Positions 31,955-43,880 of a DNA stretch of 64,000 bases are shown piece by piece. Within the stretch, counting starts at the first letter, position 1, and each line of letters opens with the position of its first letter. The translations under genes were made by a program, and so were the position numbers. The notes beneath the pieces were generated by a model. The model had not been told where the DNA came from and made no database searches. It worked only from the letters and a program-made list of their open reading frames with translations. Source of the DNA: Spongilla lacustris (taxonomy: Eukaryota; Porifera; Demospongiae; Spongillida; Spongillidae); contig OX442415.1 of assembly GCA_949361645.1 (NCBI GenBank), forward strand, positions 18,689,269-18,753,268. The letters are read 5' to 3'.

Positions 31955-34900
31955 GTAAGGAGAGCAGGCCTCTGTTCGTCTTTTACTTCTCCATTTCTAC
32001 GCGAACGTTTTTGCATTTAATAGGGGGCATAATTCGCACAACCGGGCCGCCGTGATAAAAGGTTCCGTCGAATGCAGGTGACACGCTACGACTACGTGAA
32101 CTATTTGCTTTCATTGACGCCATGCCCATGGAACATGCAGATGTATCCGGTTAGTTATCGAGGTTAATTATCGTATCTACGAGTCACAGTTGAGTGTGCA
32201 CGCGTGCTAGCTCTCTTCCGTGCTTTTGTTGTCTCCACTGCATGTAATACTTATAGTAACTGTACTTGTGGGGACGGCGGCATGGCCAATATTCACACAG
32301 ATGAATTTTTTTAATCAGCGTATAGTTCTCGTACTCAGACCTGATCCGAAGAGAGTTGTGTGTACATGTAAATATTATCGCTACATTTATATACGCTTTA
32401 TGCATAATTATACTGTGCACTGCCCGTAGCGCACTGTGCATGGGGACTGCGTACCAAATAGAAAATGAAATAGTAGGCGATTTTATTCAGCATACAACTT
32501 ATTCACGTGATTATATTTACAAGGCACTGCAGCACCTAGCACACAATGTCAAATAACTCGTGTTAAAAAAAGCCAACTCTGCTCCTTTCCACTGCATTCA
32601 GAAATTCCCAATCCAACACCAGTGTATAGGAAATAGTATATGCAATGATTCCAATAGAGAAGATGTGGTGTCACCTGCCTCACCTTTGCACCTCATTTTA
32701 TTGTGCAGGTCACAGGTGCTCACATCCCCACACTGGCCTGCACAACCTGCATGCTGCTGTGTTGTACATTTATGTGATGCTGACGTGCAATATGGGATGG
32801 ATTTTGATTTATTAAAGCACTGTATTTACTTTTATTTAGAACTGCAGCAGCATAAAGGACGATAGCTGCATTAGAGCAGCAGCTGAATTATCTACCACCA
32901 GCAGCTGTCTGGCCACCCCCTCGTGCCCTCAGCACCACCACCATCACAGTATGTGTTGAGAAGACTCAGCTTTGGAGGCCAATATTGCTGAGCTGAGGGC
33001 ATAGCTTCTCTCCATAGGGAATGTGAAGGAGGAGGGGAGAATGCTCCAGGTGAAAGGTTCAGCCTGTGTATAGGCCTCTATTCTATATGTCTCGTCACCC
33101 TCCCTGTGTTTCCCCTATCCATAACTCCCCCTCCTACCCCCTCCCTGTATGTCCCCTCCCCATGTGCCCATCTTCTACACCCTCCCTTTATATTCCCCTT
33201 CTATACCTTTATCACAGTGATACTCGAGATTATTGTCATCATTGTGGAGACACCTTGTTGTGAAGTCTTCTGTGGAAGAGAGATCATTTCTGGTTCATCT
33301 CACGCAGTATATCCGAGCCCAATGGTATCTGTGTTGATGTTATAAGTACTCCACTGCTAAAAAGGCAGGCTGTGTGTGCTGGTGTGCCAGTGTGCCGTGA
33401 GATCTGGGTTCTGTTATGTGTGCCTCTAAATGTGCATAGATGTATGTGTGTGCAAGAGTTCCAGAGAAAATTTGATATTGGTGGATTTATTTATTTTTTA
33501 AATGTTTTTAACTCAAGTATCAATAGCCATGCATAATAATCTTAAAATCATCCAGTGCTGGACATGGCCCTGTCACCATTCCTCCAGCATGTGTGAAGGT
33601 TGGGAGAGGGGGAGGGAGGGGGTTGGGTTTAACAGGCTGCATCTCATTGCAATGTAATTCGGGCTCTCTTTTGCGTATGTTTTCCAAGATGTACTACATG
33701 TTTGTGGTCGTCTTAGACATCAAGATTTTTTCTCTTGCATCCCGCTTTATACCTTCTATCTCTAGCCTCGTACGCTTAGTGTGACCTTAGCATCCTTCTC
33801 TTGTGCTTCTTATTAGCAGTCGCTATAGGCAGGAATGTCCCCTAGTGGTATCACATACATCAAATACAGATTGGAAAACAATTGCCAAAATGTTCAGCCT
33901 TGGATTTCTATTGCCCTGTCGGTGTGAGATGCAGCCAGTGTAAATCAATTATGCATTTTTGTGAAGGTGAATGTGGCTTGGTGCAGTGTCCTTAAGATTG
34001 GACATTGATACTGTAAGCTCACAAAAAGCCCCACATAGTAGTTGTGCTGGGGTGGGAGGACTTGTTCTACTCTCCATGTCTCCTCCTCTTCTTTCTCTCT
34101 TGAGGGCGTCCAGGCGGGAGGGCACGTTGGGCATGCCCACCCAATAGTGTTCTCCCAACTGGAGAAGCCTTCCTCCTCCCTATCCTTAAGTCGCAGGTCC
34201 ATGGGCGGAGGGGGAGGGGGGCACTTTGGGCACGTGCTCACCTCTCACAAACCCTGGATCTGCCGCTGCCACTTTCTCTTCCCTCTTCCCTTTTCCTTGA
34301 CAAGGCCACCACTACCCCTTCCCAGGCAAGCAGACCTCCAGGGGTATACAACTCCTGGGAGGGAGGGCAAATGTGTTTGTGGGAAGGAGAAAAAAATACC
34401 ATTAAAATTAAAAAACTATACAGAAAAGAATAATCAATAAAGCATAGAAGATGTTTAAAAAACAACTGCATAAGAAGGCCACCAAGCTAAAGGTAGCTGC
34501 CAAGATGCCTGCTGGCATGGCCATATAGAAGCCTTGTGCACGGTGAATCTGTTGATACATGTACATGTGTAGATGTTAGCGATTCCCGAGTATGTCATCT
34601 GCTATCACTCCGCTCCCCCCACATTGATTTACTACTGCTGCATGGGAGGGACAATGACGAAGCCTGAAGAGCTATGAGCACTACTGGTGAGCTACGTGTA
34701 CAGGGCTATGTGTGTAGGGCTATTGCTGATGAGCTGTGTTAATAAGAAATAGAAAACAGAATTTAAATCACAACAACTAGGTACTATTTCAGTGGCAGAT
34801 AAAGTGTGATGGAAGTCATACACTTGTAGTGTAATTTGCAGCACATTAACCATAGTCAAAAATATGTGTGTACAATACAAATGTAAAATGGACATCTTAC

Positions 34901-34959
34901 AATATTTTTGGCTGTCCATCTCTTACAATGTGCTTGCCTCTTCTCTCCACATGTATTAG
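31955..34959. other. No identified gene; possible introns and exon fragments
   Basis: CT-rich tracts (33060-33200) and GC-rich repeats occur. At 34245-34262 GGATCTGCCGCTGCC is the inverted form of the CGGATCCAGG end shared with the poly-G repeats. At 34451 ATG-TTT-AAA-AAA opens a short basic frame (MFKKQLHKKATKLK) ending at GTAGCT. None is recognised. Confidence 0.3.
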
Positions 34960-35022
34960 TTGCTCTCAAAGATGTGGAGCACAGTGCGGGAAGGTCAGGA
35001 GGAAGAGCTCAAGGCCATCAAG
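34960..35022 (+). CDS. Candidate internal exon, 21 codons
   Basis: Between a pyrimidine-rich TATTAG acceptor and an AAG|GTGAGG donor lies an open 63-nt stretch reading LLSKMWSTVREGQEEELKA plus IK. The acidic, helix-like composition and clean splice signals suggest a real exon, but the protein is not recognised. A second open segment at 36127-36170 (REDRIDLLSKLYIQ) follows another acceptor-like site. Confidence 0.25.
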
Positions 35023-36563
35023 GTGAGGGCAGCGGCCAGTGAGGAAGACTTTGAGTGCGAGGCAGAGGTGTGGGTTTTGAAAGTACTAGTTCATAATACT
35101 TAGTGGGTCCATTGAAGAACATTGAATTACCCATCAGGTGATTTGCTTGGACGCTTAATTTACATGTATGAATTCGATACTACAGTTTATATACTTTGAT
35201 TCTTTTGTGAGCACAATTAAGTACAGTCAGCATAGCTTTCTGCTGTGTGCTATTCTACCTCTGCATACATGTAGGGGCACGTAGTATGATCACAATAGGC
35301 AACCATGTATGTCCATGAGATATGCATGTACTGTGCATGCTTATTGATGTGTTCAAAATTACCAGAGCAGCCAACATGCATGTACCTTTTGAATGTAATC
35401 AGGTTGTTAGTGTATCATACTGAAGCTTTCTGAATACACTAAAGTCTATGCACCCTACACGTGTAAAGGGGGAGGTTAGTTGAAAGTTGCAAGCCAACTG
35501 TTTACAACATGCATGTAGCTTTTGAATTTAAAGAGCTATTAGCATTGAAGCCGCATGTCTGAATTCAGAACAACTTATAACATCAGATTGACAGTTGTCT
35601 TTCTCTGATGTTTAAAATCATTACAGAGTAAAGTATCTGATCACCAGTAAAATCTTTTCCACTAGGTATTGCAGGCAACATGTTGCAATGGTGCCTGAAC
35701 GGATTACAGCATGATAGCAATGTTCCCTCACGCTTGGCTTGCTATGGTGGAACTGGAAGGCAGAAGGAGCGTGATCATCTTGGGAGGACTTCTGGACCAC
35801 TACTTTGCTGAAGTGTGCTGGTAGTGTTATTGAGTGGTTCATGGAAATGACCACCAAACAACGCCATTGGCAGTTGCAGACAGGTACATGTACACTTACG
35901 TACAAGTGTACATGCTGGGCACATACACATGATCTGTCAGTCCTCATATACACATGGAAGGGCATCCCTGCATGTTTTACCAAGGGTACTTAATTCAAGA
36001 GATGTAAGCTGGGTAGGTACATCATTACCACATGATTGCATGAAAACAGTAGATTAGTGTATGCTTTACATGTACAGTACTTTATTCAGTTGGTGTTGAT
36101 GCTTACAAAAGTTCTGTCATTCACTACAGAGAGGACCGGATTGACCTCCTCAGTAAACTATACATCCAGGCTCTCAGCATGTGCTTTTTACCAACTACTA
36201 CATGTACGCATACTTGTATGGATGGCAGCTTGAGACGTTAGAAGTCACACACTGTATGCAAGCCTGTAAGTGATAAACTCATGTATACTTTGGGTCTAAT
36301 TCCTTGTTGTACATTTACATGTATATCAGTAACGTGTACATGAACATGCACATAAATGTGTTGGGGTAAGTAAGCCTCTAATATGTGTGCATGTATCATT
36401 GTCACATGATCATAACGCCTGATAAACTAAGCATGTACATATGTGTTAATAAGAAATAAGAACCAATATATTTTAAACAAGAAGTTATGTTAGTAATAGA
36501 TAAACTATTTTTAACAAGAAGATCCAATATAATGTGCATCACGTGCCAATTTTTGAATGTGTA
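35023..36563. other. Intergenic or intronic, no identified gene
   Basis: AT-rich, many TACATGTA words. The block GTTAGAAGTCACACACT at 36238 recurs at 58853, part of a diverged duplication that also shares CTCAGCATGTG upstream. Confidence 0.35.
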
Positions 36564-37001
36564 TTGTCCTTAATGTCCACCCGGGGGTAAAATTGGACAC
36601 CTGGGTGGACAGTAAAAAACGTTTCTGCTGTCTTGTCACGGAAGGGACCTGCTGCTTTTAAGGGTACTTGCTTACAGAACAAATCTTTTTAGGATCGGGC
36701 TGAGATAGGTAAGGCTTAAATCCTTTCGGTACTCGTAAAACAACCTGTGCTAGCGGACCTATCCATTACGCTACGACCAATCCACACGGAGTGTAATGGG
36801 ATAGGTCCGCTAGCACAGTCCGCTAGCACAGCTCGTTCTACATATAACCTAAAGGATATCTCGGCCCAATCCTGAAAAGACTTGTACTATAAGCCAGTAC
36901 CATTAATTGCCACTAGGACCCTTCCATGACCGAATGGCAATAACCTATTTTGCTGTCCACCCGGGCATACAATTGTACCCCCGGGTGGACATTCAGGACA
37001 A
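36564..37001. mobile_element. 438-bp palindromic MITE with TA target duplication
   Basis: TTGTCCTTAATGTCCACCCG at the left is inverted at the right (CGGGTGGACATTCAGGACAA). TA flanks both ends (36562-36563, 37002-37003). The centre is also palindromic: GCTAGCGGACCTATCCATTA and TAATGGGATAGGTCCGCTAG. TA duplication suggests a Tc1/mariner-type mobiliser, though the ends lack the CAGT start of the 6296 element. No coding capacity. Confidence 0.75.
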
Positions 37002-37339
37002 TAGACATTTAAAAAAGAGTAGATTTGCTCAGCTAAATAAATGCAATTGTTTAATTAAAGTTATGTAATGTGTAAGTGGTTACATAGATACAATACAAGG
37101 TATTGTATGATGCAGTACAGTGTAAAGGGGAGAAAGGAAAAAAATGTGATACGTGAAAAATAATTAACTTGGTAACAATAATTTAATTATTGTAGATTAC
37201 CTGGCTCCCTCCTGGAACTGTTGGAACTGAGATACTACTGCTTTGGAGATATGTGCTTCCTCACTTGCTTCAGATACGTACATGTACATGTAGGCGCAAT
37301 GACAACATCAATGGCCACAAGTGTAGCATTCCAGTGGTA

Positions 37340-37810
37340 GATATACCTTGATACAAATTAGCCGCTTTAAGGTCCACCAATATACCGCACCCCTTGAGCT
37401 CCTCTTCATCACCACCATGACGTTTCTTATACTCCCCATGTCTCCATGTCCATGCTTGGAAGCCATTGTACCCACCAACATGCTCATTTCACAAATTGAG
37501 GCTTTTACCTTCCAATAATACGCTTTGCCCCATACTGTCATCACTCATTTTTGGCCATTGATCAGTCAATATGGATTGTCACTTTTGTATGCACTTCTGG
37601 TCCTTCTCCACTAACTAACTGAGACTCTGTGCACGCAAGTCTGCAAACCACGTCACTATAAGTATTGGCTTGCCTCCAGTATTTGAACCGCCTCAATCCA
37701 GTCCTTATCGCTGGTGCATTTTATAGTCTCAATCCCCCCGCAAGGCTGGTGGATAGATGCACAGATACCAAGCCAGGTGTATTTAAAAACAAGGTACATG
37801 GGTAGTATTG
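37340..37810 (-). pseudogene. Unclassified coding-like fragments, minus strand
   Basis: Two open minus-strand stretches look coding: around 37340-37470 (YNGFQAWTWRHGEYKKRHGG, then DEEELKGCGILVDLKAANLY) and 37670-37800 (KYTWLGICASIHQPCGGIET, then IKCTSDKDWIEAVQILEAS). Frame changes separate them, so the gene is broken. I recognise no domain. They lie downstream, on the same strand, of the DIRS-like RT remains at 39550-40034, so they could be a 3' gene of that element or an unrelated relic. Confidence 0.3.
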
Positions 37811-38424
37811 GCAAGGTGATATGGCAAGACCACATCATGTATTGGGCAATTGAAAAGGTGTCAGTTCAGAAGAGGGGGATGTCCCGCAGTAACACTGGGA
37901 ACCTTTTTTGTGGCTATGCCTACCAAAACTATGACCATAGCTGTGTTCCTTTGCCTAATAAATTCACTGACTGTAGGAGGCTCAGTGGAATCTATCTGCT
38001 CCATAGGTAGTCACTATGCAGGCCATCTTCTACCTGTGAATCATATTTATTTTCCTCTGGGGCAAAGGAGCAGAAAGGAAACGCAATTTTAAACATTATG
38101 CTGTCTTACAGCTTTACGACAATAGCCTTCTTTATGGCTCTCAAGATGTACCATGAACGTCTTTATAGTACCCTATTATGCTATGGCTTTCTCTGTGGCA
38201 CCCTGTTGTACCCCATGGCATTCTTTATGATACCATGGTCAGATGTGGCCTAAGCATTTTCACAGGGTGCCCAAATTGGGCAGTGTGTCATTTTTATATA
38301 TGCAAGCGAGGGCAAGAAGGTAGTACATGCTACCAAAAACAGCCACATATTGCTACCTGCTTTTAGACAGTGGAGGTGAATGGGGCCTCTGGCCACCCCT
38401 GATGGTGGGCACTTAGCTATGGCA

Positions 38425-38511
38425 CCTCTGGTGTGGGTGTGAACACCCCTGGTGTGGGTGTGAACACCCCTGGTGTGGACGTGGACACCCCTGGTGTGGG
38501 TATGGATGTGG
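38425..38511. repeat. 21-bp minisatellite, 4 copies
   Basis: Unit CTGGTGTGGGTGTGAACACC plus C, repeated four times with substitutions in the last two copies. Confidence 0.9.
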
Positions 38512-39549
38512 CAGAGTGCAAGCTACAGTTGGTTGATGGGCATATCACCCACTGATGGATGCAGCTATTGCATCAGCACAGGGACTTAAAAATGACCTTT
38601 TTACTAAGCTCTGTGGTAAAAGAAAACTTGGACCATGACTGGTCCTCCCTTTTAATGGCTGTGATCTCCCACTTATCCTGGAATCCTATGTTAGTAATCA
38701 GCTGAGGTTTAGGCTTGAGATAGAGCGCAGCCAAGGAGTATTCAATGGTTAGGACGAGCAGCTTGATCTTGATCTAGCTTCTAGTGTATCGTCGGTGATC
38801 TCCACGTCAGGGGTCTCTGCCCCCTCCTTTAGCATGGTGTTACAGTGTAGAGCCTGATCCGTACAACTAGCATCACAACCTCTAGCCTTGTTGGCTTAAT
38901 TTTTTAGTTGTGTGTTTAAACTCGTACCCATCCAAATGGTACTCCCCTCCCACTTAAATTTTGGTTCATTTCACTGCGCCCACCTCAGCCAGTGATCACA
39001 ATTCTACGACTTTTCATGCTCTCAAGGGTCGCATATACCACTGTATACTCGTATGTTTGTTAATAGATTGGTGGAGACTTGAGTACCTTTTCACCATGGT
39101 CTGATGCACACTCCTAGCCATCTCCTGCACACTGCTCTCCTCAGCAAATATAGTGCACCCCACACAGTTCAAATAGTTTTGGTCTCCCTTATTTAGTCCT
39201 CTGATCTCTCTCGTGGCCTTTTCATTCCATCCACTACAGCCCCTCTAGATTGGGGTGTCTTTACAGATGGGTATTCAACTTCCTGTACTTCTTGAGTAGC
39301 AACTGGCCATTGTCTCTGCTAACATCCATGATTCCGACCTTATCCTACAGATTCTTGTGCAACTGCCATGTCTGATGGCCTAATAAAGAGACTGCGAAGT
39401 CAAAAAAACCTTTGCAACACGAGGATATGATTGCTGCACTTCTCTGCTGTAGTAATACTCACATCACTCTATAGTTTGATTCACCTAGCTTTGACCAGAG
39501 TGGAGTTAGTACACTTCCCGAGACATGCAACTTAACCTATTGCAAATGT
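38512..39549. other. No identified gene
   Basis: Probably degraded transposon DNA. Minus-strand frames near 39030-39140 look weakly coding (SVHQTMVKRYSSLHQSINKH) but match nothing I know. Confidence 0.3.
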
Positions 39550-40034
39550 GTGTAGGAATTTTTTTCTAAAAGATCAAATCCACCACACCTTTTCCTTTCC
39601 CTGGACACCAAAGTACAAAAGGGGGTAAAGCTTGTGTATGCAGTATACCTGACGAACTCTGTTAATCCAAAGTGGATAGGCACCAGGTCGGTGCTGTTTT
39701 GTATACCTGGATAGTTTGTTACTTGACGACCTGCCATGGCTGCCCCCACTAAAACAAAGCGCTTCTGCCATTGGATGGAGATGCTGGGAGGAACTACATG
39801 TAGGAACTCCTAAACTTGGACCCATCTAAGTGTCCATAATAGCTTTGGGTGCCATGGGTGTCTGTGAGAAAGGGTTTATCAGGAGGAGTGAAGAAACATA
39901 GCCACACAGTTCCATGTACACGAAGGAACTGTTCCCAACAGACCAAGTCCACCCTTGAACTGTCTGTGATTCTGATGGAATGGGGATATTGCTTGGCTGT
40001 GATCAATACACACAAAAAACTAACACTCAGCCGG
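39550..40034 (-). pseudogene. DIRS-like reverse transcriptase/RNase H, downstream part
   Basis: The minus frame gives YPHSIRITDSSRVDLVCWEQ, then GTVWLCFFTPPDKP and FLTDTHGTQSYYGHLDGS. This is the order seen after the RT core in DIRS-type and related elements: H-IRLTDSARxDL-WW, W-FLDP, LxTDASGTxGYGA. The acidic residue of TD is kept while the second is changed. Frameshifts follow below 39800. The part continues the RT fragment at 49887-50425, from which it is separated by the 9.8-kb LTR element inserted at 40035-49886. Confidence 0.6.
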
Positions 40035-40039
40035 TATAT

Positions 40040-40298
40040 TGTGACGGATCTGAAGTTCCGCTTGAACTAACAGCCGCACTCCGCAACCTAATGTGTATAG
40101 ATTGCTAACTCGAACTCTCGTTCGTAGTCACTTACTGGCAGAACTGCTATTTTATTTCCCGATACATGCTTTTATACACATATCAGTAACACTAAATACA
40201 TGACTTAATTAACCTAAAGTTCGTATCAACAATACAACAGAGTTCAACCTCCTGAATGGCTCCAGGTCAGACCTTTGACAGGTCACCGATCTGTCACA
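40040..40298 (-). repeat. 3' LTR of outer element
   Basis: 259 bp, starting TGTGACGGATCTGAAGTTCC and ending GATCTGTCACA on the plus strand, with inverted TGTGAC/GTCACA tips. The stop codon of the RNase H frame (TGA, complement of 40294-40296) lies inside the LTR. Confidence 0.95.
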
Positions 40299-40803
40299 CT
40301 CTATTCCCCCTCACCAGCAACAACTCGTTTGTTGTAAGTCGGGAAAGTGAATCAGCGTTCTGGTTCGCACTCCCTGCTCTATGCACTACTTTAAAGTAGT
40401 AGGCTGCATTGCCAAACTCCACCTGCACAACCTTGGGTTGGTTTCCTTCAGCCGCTCTAACCATTCTAATGATCGATGATCCGTTTGAATTACGAAAATT
40501 TCTGCTGAGCAGGTATACTCTGAACGCCTCCACTGCCAGTCGTATCGCTAAACATTCGTTCTCCACAGTGGAGTAGCGCTCTTCTCTAGGCAGTAACTTC
40601 TTACTGAAGTAGCCCACAGGGTGATCTTGCCCATCTTCCATCTGGCTCAGTATTGCCCCTATTTCACTATCCGATACATCAGTCTGCAGGATAAACTCCT
40701 TATCGAAATCTGGACTCCTCAGCACAGGCTTCGAGCACAAAAGCCCTTTCAACCTTCCAAATGCATCTTGACATTCCTTTCCCCAAACTACGATGTTCGG
40801 GGC
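40294..40803 (-). pseudogene. Outer element RNase H (separated from its RT)
   Basis: The frame runs from the insertion point (…PNIVVWGKECQDAFGRLKG) through the Ty3-type RNase H start FILQTDVSDSEIGAILSQ, then HPVGYFSKKLLPREERYSTV, and ends at NADSLSRL plus about 15 residues. The segment after LLSR is mutated: the usual T-DH-xL/W block is replaced by NFRNSNGSSIIR, showing a frameshift. The RNase H removes the RNA strand during cDNA synthesis in the particle. The 5-bp duplication GGGGC (40799-40803) marks where the inner element split it from the RT at 45828. Confidence 0.85.
40299..40315 (-). promoter_or_regulatory. Polypurine tract of outer element
   Basis: On the minus strand GGTGAGGGGGAATAGAG directly precedes the 3' LTR, in the position where plus-strand DNA synthesis is primed in LTR retrotransposons. 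Confidence 0.7.
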
Positions 40804-41105
40804 TGTCACGGTCCAGGGTAAGCCCAGTACAGGTACGCACGGCCAGTGCAATAGCACAGCTGAATACTTCTCAACTTATCCAACTCAAGCACAGAAAAAG
40901 CTGTCACACACACCAATACATGTTCTTTTATACACCTAATGTCTGTATAGCCCTGCGGCCAGTCAAACAATGCACATAAAAGAAGTAGCCTTCCAGACTC
41001 TTCGATGGTGCTGGGCCTCCTGCGAAAGGAACCAATCAACACCTATATTCAGGGTATTCAGGCCATTGAGCACCAGAAGGGCTGTTTCCCATGCAGTCCT
41101 TCACA
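40804..41105 (-). repeat. 3' LTR of inner element
   Basis: 302 bp, beginning TGTCACGGTCCAGGG and ending CAGTCCTTCACA on the plus strand. Relative to the 5' LTR it has 7 extra bases near its left tip and a 9-base duplication (GGTATTCAG, about 41052-41060). Confidence 0.95.
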
Positions 41106-41125
41106 CTCCTCCCTCCTTCTTCAGC
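41106..41125 (-). promoter_or_regulatory. Polypurine tract of inner element
   Basis: On the minus strand GCTGAAGAAGGAGGGAGGAG abuts the 3' LTR; it is also within the end of the RNase H frame. Confidence 0.7.
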
Positions 41126-42640
41126 AGCAACCTCGTTTGCTGCGTCGTCACCCCAGGGCATCCTTGATAGACCATCCGCATTTCCGTTGCTAGGTCCCTT
41201 GCGGTGTGTACCCGTAAAATCAAATGGCTGCAACGACAGACTCCAACGAGTTAGCCTCGAATTACTGTCCTTCAACCTGTCCATCCATAACAATGCACGG
41301 TGATCAGTCTCCACTGTGAACTGGCGGCCCATCAGATACGTCCGGAAGTGACACATTGACACCTTGATAGCAAGACACTCCTTCTCTATAGTGGAGTACC
41401 TCTCTTCCCGTGGTAGCAACTTTCTGCTGTAGTAGGCGACCGGGTGGTCACTACCACTGTCGTCTCTTTGGCTCAGCACAGCTCCCAATCCTCGATCTGA
41501 AGCGTCTGTTTGCAATATAAACGGCTTCCCAAAATCAGGACTCTGGAGCACAGGCGAAGAACACAACAGATTCTTCAGGTCCTCAAATGCCTGATTACAC
41601 TTATCGTTTCATTGAACTTGCATCGGAGCAGTCTTCTTTGTCAGGTCAGTTAACGGAGCAGCCAGTGATGCGAAGTTTGGGATGAAGCGCCTATAGTAGC
41701 CCGTCAGTCCCAGGAATGCGCGCATGTTGATCTTGGTAGCCGGAATTGGAAAGGTCAACACAGCGTGCACCTTTGACGGTTCCGGGCGAACAACCCCACT
41801 ACCAACAACATGGCCCAAATACGTACACGAGGTCGTCCCAAAACAACATTTTTCTGGCTTTGCAGCCAGCCCTGCCCCTTTCATTCTTTCCAACACAGCC
41901 CTGATATGGCTAACGTGCTCCTCCCACGACTTACTGAATATGATCAGGTCATCAATGTATGCTCCGCAAACACTCTCCAAATTGCGTATAACTCGGTCTA
42001 CCAGTCTCTGGAAAGTAGCCGGCGACCCCTTCAGTCCAAACGGCTTCCGATTAAACTGGTAGAGTCCAATGGGCGTCGCAAATGCCGTCTTCTGCTTGGC
42101 ATTTTCTGAGACTAGCACCTGCCAGTAACCACGGGTCAAGTCCATGGTAGTGATGTAATATGCACCTCCCAGCTGATCAATAAGGTCATCCACACGGGGC
42201 ATAGGGTAAGCGTCAGACTGTGAAACGCTGTTCAGTCGTCTGTAGTCCACGCACAGGCGAAGAGAGCCATCTTTCTTTTTAACAGGAACGATTGGGGAGC
42301 ACCACTCACTCATCGACGGTTCGATGATCCCTTCTCCTCCAGCATCTCCCGTATTTCTTTCTCCACCGCCCCTCTATATGCATGTGGAATGCGATATGGT
42401 GATAGCTTAACTGGTCGAGCATTTCCCGTCTCGATACAATGTTCAGTCAGGGTAGTCTTTCCAGGTGTATTGCTCATCACGGACGAGAACTCGCTTAGCA
42501 GAGCCCGTAGCGTTTCTCGCTGTTCGGCTGTAAGCTGTTCTCCAAAACGGATATCCTTGGCCGAGAACGTTCCTGGTCCAGCTTCCCTCCAGACTGGAAT
42601 CTCGTCCTGCACATCCACCTCAATATCTTCTGCACATCCA
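41106..42640 (-). pseudogene. Inner element reverse transcriptase-RNase H
   Basis: RT motifs in order on the minus strand: WCSPIVPVKKKDGSLRLCVD, YPMPRVDDLIDQLGGAYYIT, LDLTRGYW-type TMDLTRGYW, FGLKGSPATFQRL, the catalytic box CGAYIDDLIIFS (YIDD, both aspartates present), then YLGHVVG and FLGLTGYYRRFIP. RNase H follows: FILQTDASDRGLGAVLSQRD, HPVAYYSRKLLPREERYST, TDHRALLW, GNADGLSR. Breaks: a frameshift near 42315 just before the first RT motif, and an in-frame stop at 41609-41611 in the RT-RNase H linker. The RNase H frame has no stop before the LTR. The domain makes cDNA from the element RNA. Confidence 0.9.
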
Positions 42641-43880
42641 GCAACCTGTGTACTGCTATCCTGAAAGAACTCACGTAACATATTTACGTGAAACACCCTC
42701 TGTCGTTTACGTCGGTCATGCATGTCGATGCAATACGTGACTTTGCCAACCTGCTTGAGCACCTTGTACGGTCCCTGCCATTGAGCCATCAGCGCATTGG
42801 TTGATGTAGGCAGTAATACTAGCACACTGTCTCCTTCGTTAAAGACTCTCAGGCGAGCATTCTTGTCGTACCAACGTTTCTGAGTCTCTTGTGCTTTTTC
42901 CACATTCTCCCGCACCAGTGCCGAGATATTTTCCATCTTCTCTCTTATGGATAAGATGTGGAACACCACGCACTTGCTGCTCTTCTCCGTTGCCTCCCAG
43001 GATTCCTTCAAAACATCAAGTGGTCCTCGTACATCTCTCCCATACAGTAACTCAAATGGTGAAAATCCTGTGGAGCGCTAAGGCACTTCCCTGTATGCAA
43101 ACAACACATACGGAATTAGCAGATCCCAATCCTTCCCTTCCTGTACTGCTGCCTTCCGTAGCATTGCCTTAAGGGTCTGGTTGAATTGCTCAACCAGTCC
43201 ATCTGTCTGTGGATGGTAAGGAGTCGTCCGAATCGGGCGAACGTGAAGCAATCCATATAATTCTGCTAGGAGTTGGGACGTAAAGTTAGACCCCTGATCC
43301 ATTAGAATTTCCTAAGGGATCCCCACTCTTGCGAACAACTTCACCAGCTCTTCTCCCACATTCTCAGCGTCGATTGTTCTCATGGCAACTGCCTCCGGGT
43401 ACCTGGTAGCATAATCGCATATCACCAGCACGTACCGGTTTCCTGATCGACTCCTGGGGAGAGGACCCACAATGTCCATTGCGATCCTTTTAAACAGTTC
43501 ATCCACAACAGGTAGAGGAATGAGTGGTGCACGTTGGAGCTTTGCCTTCAATGCCTGCAAAATTCTGCAACGTCCCTCCGCAATGTTGGCCAGTAGAATC
43601 TTTGCAGCGTACGGTCGGTGGTCTTGTGCTTCCCCAAGTGCCCAGCTAATGGAATGCTATGTGCCAATTCCATTACCACCCTATGACACTCCGTAGGCAA
43701 AACAAGCTGTTCCCTTGTCTGCATTTCCCTTTCCTTCCCCACACGATACAACAACCCGTTCCTCAACTTAAAAATAATTCCATCCTCACTTTCATTTTTC
43801 CCAACCATTCCATGGAGAGCCTTGAGAGTAGGATCTGCCTCCTGCAGCGCCTTCAGCTCCTCAGCGGAAATCTCCGGTAA
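42641..43880 (-). pseudogene. Inner element integrase
   Basis: From the N-terminus: an HH half of the zinc finger (ELAHSIPLAGHLGKHKT, then YWPTLRRDVAEFC), with the CxxC half damaged by a deletion/frameshift at about 43550. The core has D1 in MDIVGPLPRSRSGNRYVLVI, D2 in MDQGSNFTS and E in HPQTDGLVEQFNQTLK, so the DDE triad is present. The C-terminus has the GPY/F-type segment AQWQGPYKVLKQVG with HVNMLREF. In-frame stops occur at 43312-43314 and about 43079-43081. Integrase normally inserts the cDNA. Its place before the RT, confirmed by read-through of HVNMLREF into the RT frame, is the unusual trait. Confidence 0.9.

Noticed and set aside
31383..31958. 191-codon plus-strand frame
   Set aside because: Composition follows poly-C, poly-T and GC-rich patches; it overlaps a promoter-like segment and shows no domain or biased codon use.
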